NCBI RefSeq assembly: GCF_900168295.1
Contig: NZ_FVZL01000002.1
Coordinates: forward strand, 62,001 to 126,000
DNA from: Arthrobacter sp. P2b
GTDB taxonomy: Bacteria; Actinomycetota; Actinomycetes; Actinomycetales; Micrococcaceae
DNA length: 64,000 nt
Direction of reading: 5' to 3'
Shown: piece by piece, positions 26,078 to 36,222 of the stretch
Numbering within the stretch: position 1 is the first letter of the stretch
How the letters are laid out: the number at the start of each line of letters is the position of its first letter
Notes under the pieces: model-generated
The model's input: the letters and a program-made list of their open reading frames with translations, nothing else
Database searches by the model: none
Told to the model about the DNA's origin: nothing
Program-made: the position numbers and the translations under genes

Positions 26078-27466
26078 GTGACTGACCGTCCAGATATCTT
26101 CACCGTTGGCGAACTGCGTGCCGCCGGCCACGTCCATAAAGACCTAAGGCGTGAAATCCGGGACAACCTGCTCGCCGCGCTGGCCACCGGCCGGGATCCG
26201 TGGCCCGGGATGTACGGGTTCGGCCGCACCGTCCTTCCCCAGCTGGAGCGGGCCCTGATCGCCGGCCACGATGTTGTCCTGCTCGGTGAGCGCGGCCAGG
26301 GCAAGACCCGCCTGCTCCGCACCCTCGCCGGGCTGCTGGACGAGTGGTCACCGGTGATCGAGGACTCGGAGCTGAACGAACACCCTTACCAGCCCATCAC
26401 CGAGCAGTCCCGGGCCCGGGCCCTCACCGAAGGGGACCGGCTGCGGGTGGCATGGCGCCACCGTTCGGAGCGTTACGTCGAAAAGCTTGCGACGCCGGAC
26501 ACCTCGGTGGCCGACCTCATCGGCGACGTCGACCCGATGCGCGTGGCCGAGGGCCGCCGCCTCGGCGACCCGGAGACCATCCATTATGGCCTGATTCCGC
26601 GCTCCAACCGCGGAATCATCGCCATCAATGAGCTGCCCGACCTTGCCGAGCGGATCCAGGTGGCGATGCTCAACGTGATGGAGGAGCGGGATATCCAGAT
26701 CCGCGGCTATGTCCTCCGGCTGCCGCTGGACGTGCTGGTGGTGGCGTCCGCCAACCCTGAGGACTACACCAACCGCGGCCGGATCATCACACCCCTGAAG
26801 GACCGCTTCGGCGCCGAAATCCGCACGCATTACCCCATCGAGCTCGATGACGAGGTAGCCGTGATCCGGCAGGAGGGCCGGCTCCTGGCCGACGTCCCGC
26901 CCGTGATCCTTGAGATCCTGGCCCGTTACACGCGAGCGCTGCGGCAGTCCCCGGCCATCAACCAGACCTCCGGAGTGTCCGCACGGTTCGCCATCGCCGG
27001 CGCCGAGACCGTTGCCGCGGCGGCCCTGCGGCGGGCAAGCGTGCGTGGCGAGGACCAGGCTGTTGCCCGGATCATCGACCTCGCGCCCGCGGCCGAGGTC
27101 CTCACCGGGAAGATCGAGTTTGAATCGGGTGAGGAAGGGCGTGAGCAGGGTGTCCTTGACCACCTCCTGCGAACGGCCACTGCCGAAGCCGCGCGTGCGC
27201 ATTTCCAGGGCATCGACCTGGGACCCCTCGTGGCCGCGCTGGATGGCCACACGACCGTGACCACCGGTGAGCACGTCACCGCCCGGGAGTTCCTGCAGAA
27301 CCTCCCGTCCCTGAACGGTTCAGGCCTCTATGACGAAATCAGTGCACGCCTGGGTGCGGAAAACGACGGGCAGCGTGCCGCCGCCGTCGAACTTGCGTTG
27401 GAAGGCCTCTACCTTGCCCGGCGGATCTCCAAGGAGTCCGACGACGAGGCGACGGTCTACGGCTAG
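26078..27466 (+). CDS. MoxR/ChlI-like AAA+ ATPase
   Basis: 462 residues from a GTG at 26078. The Walker A motif GERGQGKTR is at about 70-78. A Walker B-like segment IIAINELPDLAE replaces the usual DE with NE, and sensor 1 is VVASANPEDYTNRG. The magnesium-chelatase I-like C-terminal helical part follows. Such ATPases work with VWA-domain partners as chaperones or in metal insertion. The VWA gene follows 14 bp downstream, so the two form a typical MoxR-VWA pair. Confidence 0.88.
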   Translation: MTDRPDIFTVGELRAAGHVHKDLRREIRDNLLAALATGRDPWPGMYGFGRTVLPQLERALIAGHDVVLLGERGQGKTRLLRTLAGLLDEWSPVIEDSELNEHPYQPITEQSRARALTEGDRLRVAWRHRSERYVEKLATPDTSVADLIGDVDPMRVAEGRRLGDPETIHYGLIPRSNRGIIAINELPDLAERIQVAMLNVMEERDIQIRGYVLRLPLDVLVVASANPEDYTNRGRIITPLKDRFGAEIRTHYPIELDDEVAVIRQEGRLLADVPPVILEILARYTRALRQSPAINQTSGVSARFAIAGAETVAAAALRRASVRGEDQAVARIIDLAPAAEVLTGKIEFESGEEGREQGVLDHLLRTATAEAARAHFQGIDLGPLVAALDGHTTVTTGEHVTAREFLQNLPSLNGSGLYDEISARLGAENDGQRAAAVELALEGLYLARRISKESDDEATVYG

Positions 27467-27480
27467 GTACAGGAGACAGC

Positions 27481-29481
27481 ATGGCGGCTTACAACCGGTC
27501 CGCCAGGTACGGCCGGTACGCCGGAGGGCCGGATCCCCTCGCCCCGCCGGTGGACCTTGCGGAGGCGCTGGACGCCGTCGCCGAGGATGTCATGGCGGGA
27601 TACTCGCCCCGGCACGCCCTGCAGGAGTTCCTGCGGCGGGGCGGCCGGAACCGGGAAGGGCTGGACGACCTCGCCCGGCGCGTCCGGGAGCGCCGCAGTG
27701 AACTGCTGGGACGGCACCGGCTGGACGGCACCCTCAATGAGGTTCAGAAACTGCTGGAGACGGCTGTGCTGGAGGAACGCAAGCAGCTTGCCCGCGACGC
27801 CATGATGGACAACGCCGACCGTGCGTTCCGGGAGATGCAGCTGCAGAACCTTCCCGCCTCCACCGCGGCGGCGGTCAACGAACTCGCCTCCTACGACTGG
27901 CAGTCGAGCGCCGCACGGGAAGCGTACGAGAAGATCAAGGACCTGCTGGGCCGGGAGGTCCTGGACCAGCGCTTCGCCGGCATGAAGCAGGCACTCGAGA
28001 ACGCCACCGAGGAGGACCGGGCCGCCGTGGCGGAGATGCTGCGGGACCTCAACGAGCTGCTGGACAAACACCGGCGCGGCGAAGACACCGACGCCGACTT
28101 CCAGGACTTCATGGCCAGGCACGGCGATTACTTTCCGGAGAACCCGCGGTCCGTCGAAGAGCTGATCGACGCGCTCGCCAAACGCGCCGCGGCGGCGCAG
28201 CGGCTCCTGCAGTCCATGTCCGCGGAGCAGCGGGAGGAGCTCATGCGGCTCTCCGCCCAGGCCTTCGGCTCGCCCGAACTCATGGCCCAGCTCGATCAGC
28301 TCGACTCAAGCCTGCGGTCCCTGCGGCCCGGGGAGGACTGGACCGGCTCGGAACGCTTCGAGGGCCAGGAGGGGCTCGGGCTGGGTGACGGTACCGGTGT
28401 GTTGCAGGACATCGCCGAACTGGACGAGCTGGGCGAACAGCTGTCCCAGTCCTACAACGGGTCACGCCTGGACGATCTTGACCTCGATGCCCTCGCCCGC
28501 CAGCTGGGGCAGGACGCCGCCGTCAGCGCCCGCACCCTTGCCGGAATCGAACGGGCCATGCAGGACGGGGGCTACCTGCGGCGCGGCGCCGACGGTGACC
28601 TCCGGCTGTCCCCGCAGGCCATGCGGCGGCTCGGGAAGTCACTTCTGCGGGACACGGCCAGGCAACTCTCCGGCCGGCAGGGGCGCCGGGAGACCCGGAC
28701 GGCGGGCGCCGCCGGCGAACAGACCGGCTCCAGCCGCCAATGGGAGTTCGGGGACGCCGAGCCGTGGGACGTCACACGGACCATGACCAACGCCATCCGC
28801 CGCACCGTGGCAGACGGCGGTGATCCCGGCCGCGGCTTCCGCCTTGGGGTGGGCGACATTGAGGTGACGGAAACGGAGGCGCGCACGCAGGCCGCCGTCG
28901 TCCTTTTGGTCGACGTCTCCTTCTCGATGGCGGCTGAGGGCCGCTGGGTACCAATGAAGCGGACCGCGCTCGCCTTGCACCACCTGGTCTCGACCCGGTT
29001 CCGTGGCGACCGGCTGCAGCTTGTCACGTTCGGCCTCTATGCGCAGTCAATGGACATCGGCGAACTCACGGCACTGCCCGCCCTACGGGAGCAGGGCACC
29101 AACCTGCATCACGGCCTGCTGCTGGCCGGCCGGTTCTTCCGCCGGCATCCGTCCATGCAGCCCGTCCTCCTGGTGGTGACCGACGGCGAACCCACCGCGC
29201 ACCTGCTGGCTGACGGTGAGTCATGGTTCTGCTGGCCACCGGATCCGGAGACCATCCGCGTCACGGTTGCCGAACTTGACCGCCTTGCGCGTGCCGGCAC
29301 GCAGGCCACGTTTTTCCGCCTCGGTTCGGACCCTAGCCTTGAGCGGTTCGTGCAGCGCCTGGCACGCCGCATCGACGGCCGGGTGTCGGCGCCTGAGGTG
29401 GGGGACCTTGGCGCTGCGGTGGTGGGGGAGTACCTCCGAGCACACTTCCGCCGCCCCTACGACACCGATGACTGGATGTGA
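27481..29481 (+). CDS. VWA-domain partner of the MoxR-type ATPase
   Basis: 666 residues with AGGAGA before the ATG. The first ~450 residues are a mainly helical, charged region with a heptad-like pattern. The C-terminal VWA domain (about 470-650) contains the MIDAS metal site DVSFS (Asp478) and the later Thr and Asp of TNLHHG and VVTDGEP. It probably acts as the substrate or adaptor subunit for the AAA+ protein encoded upstream. The client is unknown. Confidence 0.85.
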   Translation: MAAYNRSARYGRYAGGPDPLAPPVDLAEALDAVAEDVMAGYSPRHALQEFLRRGGRNREGLDDLARRVRERRSELLGRHRLDGTLNEVQKLLETAVLEERKQLARDAMMDNADRAFREMQLQNLPASTAAAVNELASYDWQSSAAREAYEKIKDLLGREVLDQRFAGMKQALENATEEDRAAVAEMLRDLNELLDKHRRGEDTDADFQDFMARHGDYFPENPRSVEELIDALAKRAAAAQRLLQSMSAEQREELMRLSAQAFGSPELMAQLDQLDSSLRSLRPGEDWTGSERFEGQEGLGLGDGTGVLQDIAELDELGEQLSQSYNGSRLDDLDLDALARQLGQDAAVSARTLAGIERAMQDGGYLRRGADGDLRLSPQAMRRLGKSLLRDTARQLSGRQGRRETRTAGAAGEQTGSSRQWEFGDAEPWDVTRTMTNAIRRTVADGGDPGRGFRLGVGDIEVTETEARTQAAVVLLVDVSFSMAAEGRWVPMKRTALALHHLVSTRFRGDRLQLVTFGLYAQSMDIGELTALPALREQGTNLHHGLLLAGRFFRRHPSMQPVLLVVTDGEPTAHLLADGESWFCWPPDPETIRVTVAELDRLARAGTQATFFRLGSDPSLERFVQRLARRIDGRVSAPEVGDLGAAVVGEYLRAHFRRPYDTDDWM

Positions 29482-29514
29482 CAGACGCCGGAGGCACTGG
29501 AGTGGCCGGAACAT

Positions 29515-31698
29515 TCAGTCGTTGGACACGGCACCGTTCCCCTGCGGAGTGTCCAGTCCCGCCTGCGCCACCAGTTCGGTCAGCCACGGCCGGTGTTCAC
29601 GATGGAAACGGATGCCCTCCGGCAGCCCTTCCACAGATGGTTCCGAACCGCTGATGTTGATGGTCATGCGGCCGCCGGCCATGGGCGCGTTGCTGATATG
29701 CAGGTCCCCGAACGACTCCGGCAGAGCCGGGTCCATCCAGAACCCGCCCCGTGACACGTGGGCGTCGTACCGCATCAGGCTGGTAATCAGCATGATCGGG
29801 GTGGTGGCCGCCCACGCCTGCGGCGAACAGGCGGTGGGATACGGCACCGGTTCGGCCACCTGTTCCCGGCTGAAACCGCAAAAGAGTTCAGGAAGCCGGC
29901 CATTGGAGTAATCCGCCGCTTCCAGCAGCGCCGTAGCGATCCGCTGTGCCTCCTCCACGTAGCCGTAGCGCATCAGGCCCGCTGCGATAATGGCGTTGTC
30001 GTGGGGCCAGACCGAACCGTTGTGGTAGCTGGCGGGGTTGTAGGCGCCCATATCGGTGGCCAGGGTGCGGACACCCCAGCCGCTGAACATCTCGGGCGAC
30101 ATCAGCCGTTCGGCCACCAGCGGGACTTTGTCGTCGTCCACGATGCCGTGCCACAGGCATTGCCCCATATTCGACGCGCACGCGTCCACCGGCCTCTTCC
30201 TGCCGTCCAGGGCGACGGCGAACCAGCCCCGCTCGGGCAGCCAGAAGTCTTCGTTGAACCTCTTCTTCAGCCGGGCCGCCTCTTCGGTGAGCCGCGCGGC
30301 CATCGGTGCGTCCCCGCCGTCGTACGCCATCCATGCACGGGACAGCAACGCGCTGTACACCAAAGCCTGCACCTCGCACAGCGCAATCGGCGGCTCGGCC
30401 AGCGTTCCGTCGGCGAAGTTGATGCCGTCCCAGGAGTCCTTCCAGCCCTGGTTCAGGAGGCCCTGGTCGTTGAGCCGGGCGTATTCGACGAAGCCGTCGC
30501 CGTCCTTGTCGCCGTAGTCCCGGACCCAGTCGAGCGCCCTGTCCGCATGGGGCAGCAGGGCGGCAATGATGTCCTTGGCGAACCCCCAGCGGCTGACCGA
30601 CCCCAGCGTCATAACGAACTGGGGCGTGGCGTCGACGCTGCCGTAGTAGACGGACTTGCCGCCCAGCGCCAGCCCGCTGGAAACACCCAGCCGGACCTCG
30701 TGCAGGATCTTCCCGGGTTCCTCCTCGCTCATCGGATCCACCACCTTGCCCTGGCGGTCAGCCAACGTCTGCAACGTACCCAGGGCCAGCGAGGGGTCCA
30801 CGGGGAGGGCCATTTCCGACGCCCACAGGGAGTCCCGCCCGAAGAGCGTCATGAACCACGGCGCACCCGCTGCCACCACGATCCGCTCCGGATGGGCGGG
30901 ATCCTCGATCCGCAGCGCACCCAAGTCGTCATAGCTGCGCCGCAGGGTCCGTTCAATGGAACGGTTGCCCATGTGCAGCCTGGGGATCTTCGCCACCCAC
31001 TCCCGCCGCCGGCGGTCGCTCGGAGATTCCTGGAGTCCAGCCTGATGGACGGGCGGCGCGGAAGGAGCCCCGGTGCCGGCACCGGCAGGCGTCGCGCTCA
31101 GCCGGGTGCTCCACTGCCCCCGCGGCGGGACAAGCGTCTGATAGGTGAGTGCATCCGGGGTGGCCACGGCGCCGCTGCCTTTGATGACCACCCGCTTCAG
31201 GACGTCGTGCCAGACGGCCTCGATGGTGAGCGACTCGCCGTCGGAGCGCCGGGATTCCTCCCAGTGCCGCTGGACCCGCGCCTCCTTAACTTCGAACAGA
31301 TCCGCGAAATCCGCTTCAACGCTGACGGAAACACTGCATTCGGCCGGCTCGGACGAGTAGTTCCGGATGGTGATCTCCTCGAAGAGCCCGGCGGCCACTT
31401 CGCGCAGGCGCTCCACGATCAGCGGGCTGTCCGCATACCCGTCGGAGCGGGGAACGCGGCCGATGAACAAGGCGCGGTACGGTTCCTTTGTTTCCGCCGT
31501 CAGCGGTTCCAGGGGCTGGCCGTTCACCGCCAGGTTCCAGCGGGACACAATGCGCGTGTCCTCGTGGAACACCCCGTGCGGATGTTCCGGGTGCATGTCT
31601 CCATTGGCCAGCGAAATGCAGAAGGACGAGCCTTCCACGAGGGTGTTGGTTCCGGCTCCCACAGGTCCGGCAGCTGTGTCAGCGTTCCATCCGGCCAC
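29515..31698 (-). CDS. Glycogen-debranching-like amylo-alpha-1,6-glucosidase, copy 1
   Basis: About 727 residues from a GTG at 31698, preceded by AAGGAG and aligned with the start of its paralogue. An N-terminal beta-domain (about 15-215, GDE_N_bis type) is followed by an (alpha/alpha)6 catalytic domain with TLFGRDSLWASEM, LNQGWKDSWDGI, YNPASYHNGSVWPHDNA and PELFCGF, as in amylo-alpha-1,6-glucosidase/GH15-like proteins. It is probably cytosolic and trims alpha-glucans or oligosaccharides. It is very similar along its length to 33898-36057, only 2.2 kb away. Confidence 0.88.
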   Translation of the reverse strand: MAGWNADTAAGPVGAGTNTLVEGSSFCISLANGDMHPEHPHGVFHEDTRIVSRWNLAVNGQPLEPLTAETKEPYRALFIGRVPRSDGYADSPLIVERLREVAAGLFEEITIRNYSSEPAECSVSVSVEADFADLFEVKEARVQRHWEESRRSDGESLTIEAVWHDVLKRVVIKGSGAVATPDALTYQTLVPPRGQWSTRLSATPAGAGTGAPSAPPVHQAGLQESPSDRRRREWVAKIPRLHMGNRSIERTLRRSYDDLGALRIEDPAHPERIVVAAGAPWFMTLFGRDSLWASEMALPVDPSLALGTLQTLADRQGKVVDPMSEEEPGKILHEVRLGVSSGLALGGKSVYYGSVDATPQFVMTLGSVSRWGFAKDIIAALLPHADRALDWVRDYGDKDGDGFVEYARLNDQGLLNQGWKDSWDGINFADGTLAEPPIALCEVQALVYSALLSRAWMAYDGGDAPMAARLTEEAARLKKRFNEDFWLPERGWFAVALDGRKRPVDACASNMGQCLWHGIVDDDKVPLVAERLMSPEMFSGWGVRTLATDMGAYNPASYHNGSVWPHDNAIIAAGLMRYGYVEEAQRIATALLEAADYSNGRLPELFCGFSREQVAEPVPYPTACSPQAWAATTPIMLITSLMRYDAHVSRGGFWMDPALPESFGDLHISNAPMAGGRMTINISGSEPSVEGLPEGIRFHREHRPWLTELVAQAGLDTPQGNGAVSND

Positions 31699-31915
31699 GT
31701 CCGCTCCTTCAAGGGTCAGGGCGGAGACGGCTCCCGGCAATCCGGCTCGAACGACCCGTGGCGCCGCCCGCGGAATCGAGGTTACGCCTAACGCCACCGC
31801 GATAAAAGGTGCGCCTCCGCCGGTTCTGCCGCCTGGCACCGGCGCCCTTGATCGCCGGAGTGCTGCGGGAATAGCATTGCCCGCACACCGACATCGACCA
31901 GAGCGGGGAGCGGCC

Positions 31916-32548
31916 ATGGATGAGCCGGCAGCAGAGGGGCCCGGCGGAAGCCTGATGGTTGACCTGATCATCTCCCTGGACGGGTATGCGTCAGCCGAGG
32001 GGTGGCCGGGCTGGTGGGGGCTGGAGGGGCCGGAGTACCTGGCCTGGCTCGACCAGGAGGCGGAAAAGAACTACACCGTCCTGATGGGGGCGAACACCTA
32101 CCGGCTCATGTCCGGCATGTCGGCGGCCGCCTCCGCGGACGGCTCGGGATTCCGGGACAATGAGGGGGCCAGCCTGACCGGACTTGCTGCAGTGCCCAAA
32201 GTCATTTTCTCCTCCACCCTGCAGGAACCCCTGGACTGGCCCAACTCGCAGCTGGTCAGGGGTGACGCCGTGGAGGCCGTGTCGGAGATGAAACGGAGCG
32301 GCGACCGCCCGCTGAGCACCCTGGGCAGCCTCAGCCTCTGCCGCTCGTTGCTGGCCGCGGGCCTCGTGGACCGTTTCCGGCTGGTTGTCTTCCCGGTGAT
32401 CACCGGGAAGACGGGGCGGGAGCGGATCTACGACGGGTATCCCGACGTCGGGCTCGAGATGGTGGACAGCAGGACTTTCGACGGCCGGCTCCAGCTGCTC
32501 GAATACGTGCCCACAGTGCTCGCCGGCCCGCCGGGCACTGCCTCCTGA
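31916..32548 (+). CDS. Dihydrofolate reductase/RibD C-terminal-like protein, second copy
   Basis: 210 residues from the ATG at 31916, preceded by GCGGGGAG. The family features are DLIISLDGYAS, the MGANTYRLM motif, and LSTLGSLSLCRSLLAAGLVD in the NADPH site. Probably an NADPH-dependent reductase of unknown substrate. It belongs to the same superfamily as 13323-13919 but to a different branch (shorter central loop). It lies between the two debranching-enzyme copies with the MFS gene. Confidence 0.83.
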   Translation: MDEPAAEGPGGSLMVDLIISLDGYASAEGWPGWWGLEGPEYLAWLDQEAEKNYTVLMGANTYRLMSGMSAAASADGSGFRDNEGASLTGLAAVPKVIFSSTLQEPLDWPNSQLVRGDAVEAVSEMKRSGDRPLSTLGSLSLCRSLLAAGLVDRFRLVVFPVITGKTGRERIYDGYPDVGLEMVDSRTFDGRLQLLEYVPTVLAGPPGTAS

Positions 32549-32703
32549 GCCGTATCCGCCAGCGTTTCTTCATCATCGCGGCCTCCTGGAACTCCGATCG
32601 GCACCAGGATGTCCCGTCCGGTTGGCTGACCCCTGCTTTGTGCTTCGCAGAAATTTGGCAGACTGCAGGAAGTATGTCATCGGCGAAAGGGTAGTTTTCC
32701 ACA

Positions 32704-33849
32704 ATGGGCGCGATCGGATACCTGGCTGCTTCCGTCCCCCTGCGGCTGGCCAGCGCGGGTTCGGTGGTGGCGCTCCCCATCCTCGCCGTGGAGCGGCTGG
32801 GTGACGTCGCCGTCGGGGGCCTCCTCGTGGCCGCCTCGCTGGGTCCCAGCGTTCTTGCGGCTCCGCTGGTGGGTGCCGTCCTGGACAGTTCCTCCCGCCC
32901 GGGAAGGTGGGTTGCCGCGTCGGGGATGGTCACGGCGGCTGCCTTCGCAATGACGGCGTTCATCGGCAGTATTCCGCTGCCCGCCATCTTCGCGGTCCTG
33001 GTCCTGGCCGGCGCGGCCTCCCCGTTCTACATGGGCGGGCTCTCGAGTTTCGTTGCCGGTGCCATTCCGGACGTTCGGCGGGCGTTTGCCTATGACGCCC
33101 TTTCCTACAACGTGGCGGCGGTGGCCGGCCCCGCCATCGTGGCGCTGATCGCGGTGTTCCTGCCGGCCCAGTCGGCGCTGGCGGTCCTGGCCGCCGCTGC
33201 GGCATTAGGCCCCCTGGCGTTGCGGGGACTCCGCCTGCATCCCCATGCCCGCGCCCGCGGTTCGCTGTGGCAGGCGGTCAAAGCCGGCCTGTACAGGATT
33301 GTCAGCCACCGGCCGCTGGCAGTTGTTACAGCTTCCTCCACCTTCACCCAGCTCGGCCAGGGCGGCCTGGCCATCGCAGCCGTCGCGCTCTCGATCGAAA
33401 GGGTCGGTTCGCCCAGCGAGGGCGCCATGGTGGTGACCGCGTTCGCCGTCGGCAGCCTGCTCGGGGCCCTCCTGGAGACAGCCCGGCCTGCGCGAGGCCG
33501 CCCCAACATGGTCATGATGACCGGCTTCCTGGCGACGGGACTGCTGACAGTGGCAGCCGCTTTCGTCATCGGGACGGCCTGGACCGTGGTGGCCATCGGC
33601 CTCTCGGGCCTTTTTACGGCGTCCACCTCGGCCGCCATGCTGTTCCTCCGCAACCTGCACAGCCCGTCCCACCTCAAATCCCAGATCTTCACCGTGAGCG
33701 CAGGCTTCCGCGCCAGCGCCTCGGCTGCCGGTGCGGCGCTGGCCGGGTCGGCAACCGGATGGGGTGGCGCCCTGACGGTCGCTGCGGTCGGCATCGTCTG
33801 GATTGCCTCGGCAGCGCTGATGGGCGCCTATCCAAAGGGCGAAGAGTGA
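32704..33849 (+). CDS. MFS transporter
   Basis: 381 residues, with about 10-12 hydrophobic segments and many Gly/Ala-rich helices; hydrophilic breaks after helices 2-3 (DSSSRPGR) and in the middle (RLHPHARARGS). Resembles small DHA3-like or YfmO-type major facilitator exporters. The substrate is unknown. No good ribosome binding site precedes the ATG. It lies between paralogous debranching-like genes and converges with the second one. Confidence 0.82.
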   Translation: MGAIGYLAASVPLRLASAGSVVALPILAVERLGDVAVGGLLVAASLGPSVLAAPLVGAVLDSSSRPGRWVAASGMVTAAAFAMTAFIGSIPLPAIFAVLVLAGAASPFYMGGLSSFVAGAIPDVRRAFAYDALSYNVAAVAGPAIVALIAVFLPAQSALAVLAAAAALGPLALRGLRLHPHARARGSLWQAVKAGLYRIVSHRPLAVVTASSTFTQLGQGGLAIAAVALSIERVGSPSEGAMVVTAFAVGSLLGALLETARPARGRPNMVMMTGFLATGLLTVAAAFVIGTAWTVVAIGLSGLFTASTSAAMLFLRNLHSPSHLKSQIFTVSAGFRASASAAGAALAGSATGWGGALTVAAVGIVWIASAALMGAYPKGEE

Positions 33850-33897
33850 AAAAGCCCTCGCGCGACGTGCCACCGCCCACGCCGGGGCGGGCGGCAG

Positions 33898-36057
33898 TCA
33901 GCTGTGCCGGTTCAGCCCTGCCTGCTCCACCAGCTCCGTCAGCCACGGGCGGTGGCCACGGTAGTAGACCATTCCCTCCGGCAGCCCCTGAACCGAGGGT
34001 ACGGAGTGGGCAATATCGATCGTGATCCTGCCGCCGGCCATCGGGGCGTTGCTGATGTGCAGGTCACCGTATGATTCCGGGAGGGCCGGATCCATCCAGA
34101 AGCCGCCGCGCGAGACGTGCGCGTCGTACCGCATCAGGCTTGTGATCAGCTGGATGGGAGTGGTCGCTGCCCAGGCCTGGGGTGAGCAGGCCGTCGGGTA
34201 AGGCACCGGTGCCGCCAGCTGCTCGCGGCTGAAGCCGCAGAAAAGTTCGGGAAGCCGTCCGCCGGAATATTCGGCGGCTTCCAGCAGGGCCGTGGAAATC
34301 CGTTGGGCCTGTTCCACAAAGCCGTAGCGCATCAGCCCGGCAACGATGACCGCGTTGTCATGCGGCCAGACCGAGCCGTTGTGGTAGCTCGCGGGGTTGT
34401 AGGCGCCCATGTCACTGGCCAGGGTCCGGACGCCCCAGCCGCTGAACATCTCCGGGGACATCAGCCGCTCCGCGACCAGCGGCGCCTTGTCCTCGTCCAC
34501 GAGGCCCACCCACAGGCAGTGGCCCATGTTGGACGTGCACGCGTCGACCGGCCGTTTCCTGCCGTCCAGTGCCACGGCGTAGTAGCCGCGCTCAGGCAGC
34601 CAGAACTGCTCATTGAAGCGCTTCTTCAGGTCCGCCGCCTGGGCGGCGAGCCGGGCGGCCAGGGCCTCGTCCCCGGCGTCATGGGCTATCCATGCCCGCG
34701 CCATGTACGCGTCGTACACGTAGGCCTGGACTTCGCACAGCGCAATCGGTGGCTCGGCGAGTGTCCCATCGGCGAAGTTGATGCCGTCCCAGGAGTCCTT
34801 CCAGCCCTGGTTGATCAGTCCTTGCGGGTTGAGCCGTTCGTACTCGACAAACCCGTCGCCGTCCTTGTCGCCGTAGTCCCTGATCCAGTCCAGGGCCCGG
34901 TCCGCGTGCGGAAGCAGGGCTGCGATGGTGTCGGCGGCAAAGCCCCACCGGCTGACGGATCCTAGGACGGCAACGAACAGCGGCGTGGCATCCACGCTGC
35001 CGTAGTAGACGTGCTTTCCGCCCAGGGACAACCCGCTGGACACATCCAGCCTGACCTCGTGCAGGATCTTGCCGGGCTCCTCTTCGGTGATGGGGTCCAC
35101 CACCGTGCCCTGCCGTTCGGCCAGCGTCTGCAGGGTGCCCAGGGCCAGGGAAGGGTCAACGGGCATGGACATTTCCGAGGCCCACAGCGAGTCCCGGCCG
35201 AACAGGGTCATGAACCAGGGCGCGCCTGCGGCAACCACCACGCGCTCCGGATGGTTTGGATCCTCGATGCGCAGGGCACCCAGGTCGTCATAGCTGCGCC
35301 GCAGGGTCCGCTCAATGGAGTGGTTGCCCATCTGCAGGGCGGGAATCTTGGCCACCCATTCCTGCCGCCGGCGGTCCCGTGGAGAGGCTTCCCCGCCTTG
35401 GGCGTGAATGAACGACGGCGGGGGAGGGCTGGCTGCCCCGCCGCCGGGGATGACGCTCAGCACCGTAGTCCACAGACTGTGCGGGGCAATGGTCACCTTG
35501 TAGGTCAAAGCGCCCTGCATGGCATCCGAGCCGGGGGCCTGGATTGAAACGCTTTTACGCATGTCTTCCCAGGTTCCCGCAATGGTCAGCATGCCGGGTG
35601 CTGTTTCATGGTTCTGCTGCCACAGCCGCCGGATCCTTGCTTCCTTGACCTCGAAGAGATCGGCAAAATCCGCCGCCGCCGCCATGGTGACGGTGCACTC
35701 AAGGGGCTCCATGGAGTAGTTGCGCAGCGTGATCTGCTCCTGGATGCCGGCGCCTACTTCGCGGAGCCGCTCAACGATGAGGGGGCTGTCCGCGTAACTT
35801 TCGGAGCGGGCGACCCGGCTGACGAGAAGGGCCCGGTACGGCTCCTTTGTTTCGGCGGCGAGGGGTTCCAGCGGCTGGGCGTTGACCGTGAGCTGCCAGC
35901 CGGACAGAATGCGGCTGTCCTGGAAGAAGACGCCGTGCGGGTGCTCGGGGACAATGTCTCCGTTGGGAGACGAAATGCAGAACGATGTGCCTTCCACGAG
36001 GGTCACGGTCCCGGGGCCGAGAGGGCCCGCGGCGGTGTCAGCATTCCATCCAGCCAT
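33898..36057 (-). CDS. Glycogen-debranching-like amylo-alpha-1,6-glucosidase, copy 2
   Basis: 719 residues from the ATG at 36057, preceded by GGAGGGG. It carries the same domain layout and the same catalytic-domain blocks as copy 1 (TLFGRDSLWASEM, LINQGWKDSWDGI, YHNGSVWPHDNA). The two are near-identical over long stretches and differ most in the linker near residues 260-280 and in the N-terminal beta domain. This points to a duplication followed by moderate divergence. Role as for copy 1: hydrolysis of alpha-1,6 or related glucosidic bonds in the cytosol. Confidence 0.88.
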   Translation of the reverse strand: MAGWNADTAAGPLGPGTVTLVEGTSFCISSPNGDIVPEHPHGVFFQDSRILSGWQLTVNAQPLEPLAAETKEPYRALLVSRVARSESYADSPLIVERLREVGAGIQEQITLRNYSMEPLECTVTMAAAADFADLFEVKEARIRRLWQQNHETAPGMLTIAGTWEDMRKSVSIQAPGSDAMQGALTYKVTIAPHSLWTTVLSVIPGGGAASPPPPSFIHAQGGEASPRDRRRQEWVAKIPALQMGNHSIERTLRRSYDDLGALRIEDPNHPERVVVAAGAPWFMTLFGRDSLWASEMSMPVDPSLALGTLQTLAERQGTVVDPITEEEPGKILHEVRLDVSSGLSLGGKHVYYGSVDATPLFVAVLGSVSRWGFAADTIAALLPHADRALDWIRDYGDKDGDGFVEYERLNPQGLINQGWKDSWDGINFADGTLAEPPIALCEVQAYVYDAYMARAWIAHDAGDEALAARLAAQAADLKKRFNEQFWLPERGYYAVALDGRKRPVDACTSNMGHCLWVGLVDEDKAPLVAERLMSPEMFSGWGVRTLASDMGAYNPASYHNGSVWPHDNAVIVAGLMRYGFVEQAQRISTALLEAAEYSGGRLPELFCGFSREQLAAPVPYPTACSPQAWAATTPIQLITSLMRYDAHVSRGGFWMDPALPESYGDLHISNAPMAGGRITIDIAHSVPSVQGLPEGMVYYRGHRPWLTELVEQAGLNRHS

Positions 36058-36222
36058 GGCCCCTCCAGGAGCAGTGAAGCCGGGGAGGCGAAGCTGCAGG
36101 CGCATCCCTTTGACCGGCCGCCCCCTTGTGCAATCACGCTACTCCTGCCTGCCCCTCCCCGCCAGAACTTGCTTGCGGGGCACTAGTGAGGGGGCCGGGA
36201 CAGCTTGGTTCGCGCTGCTAGC

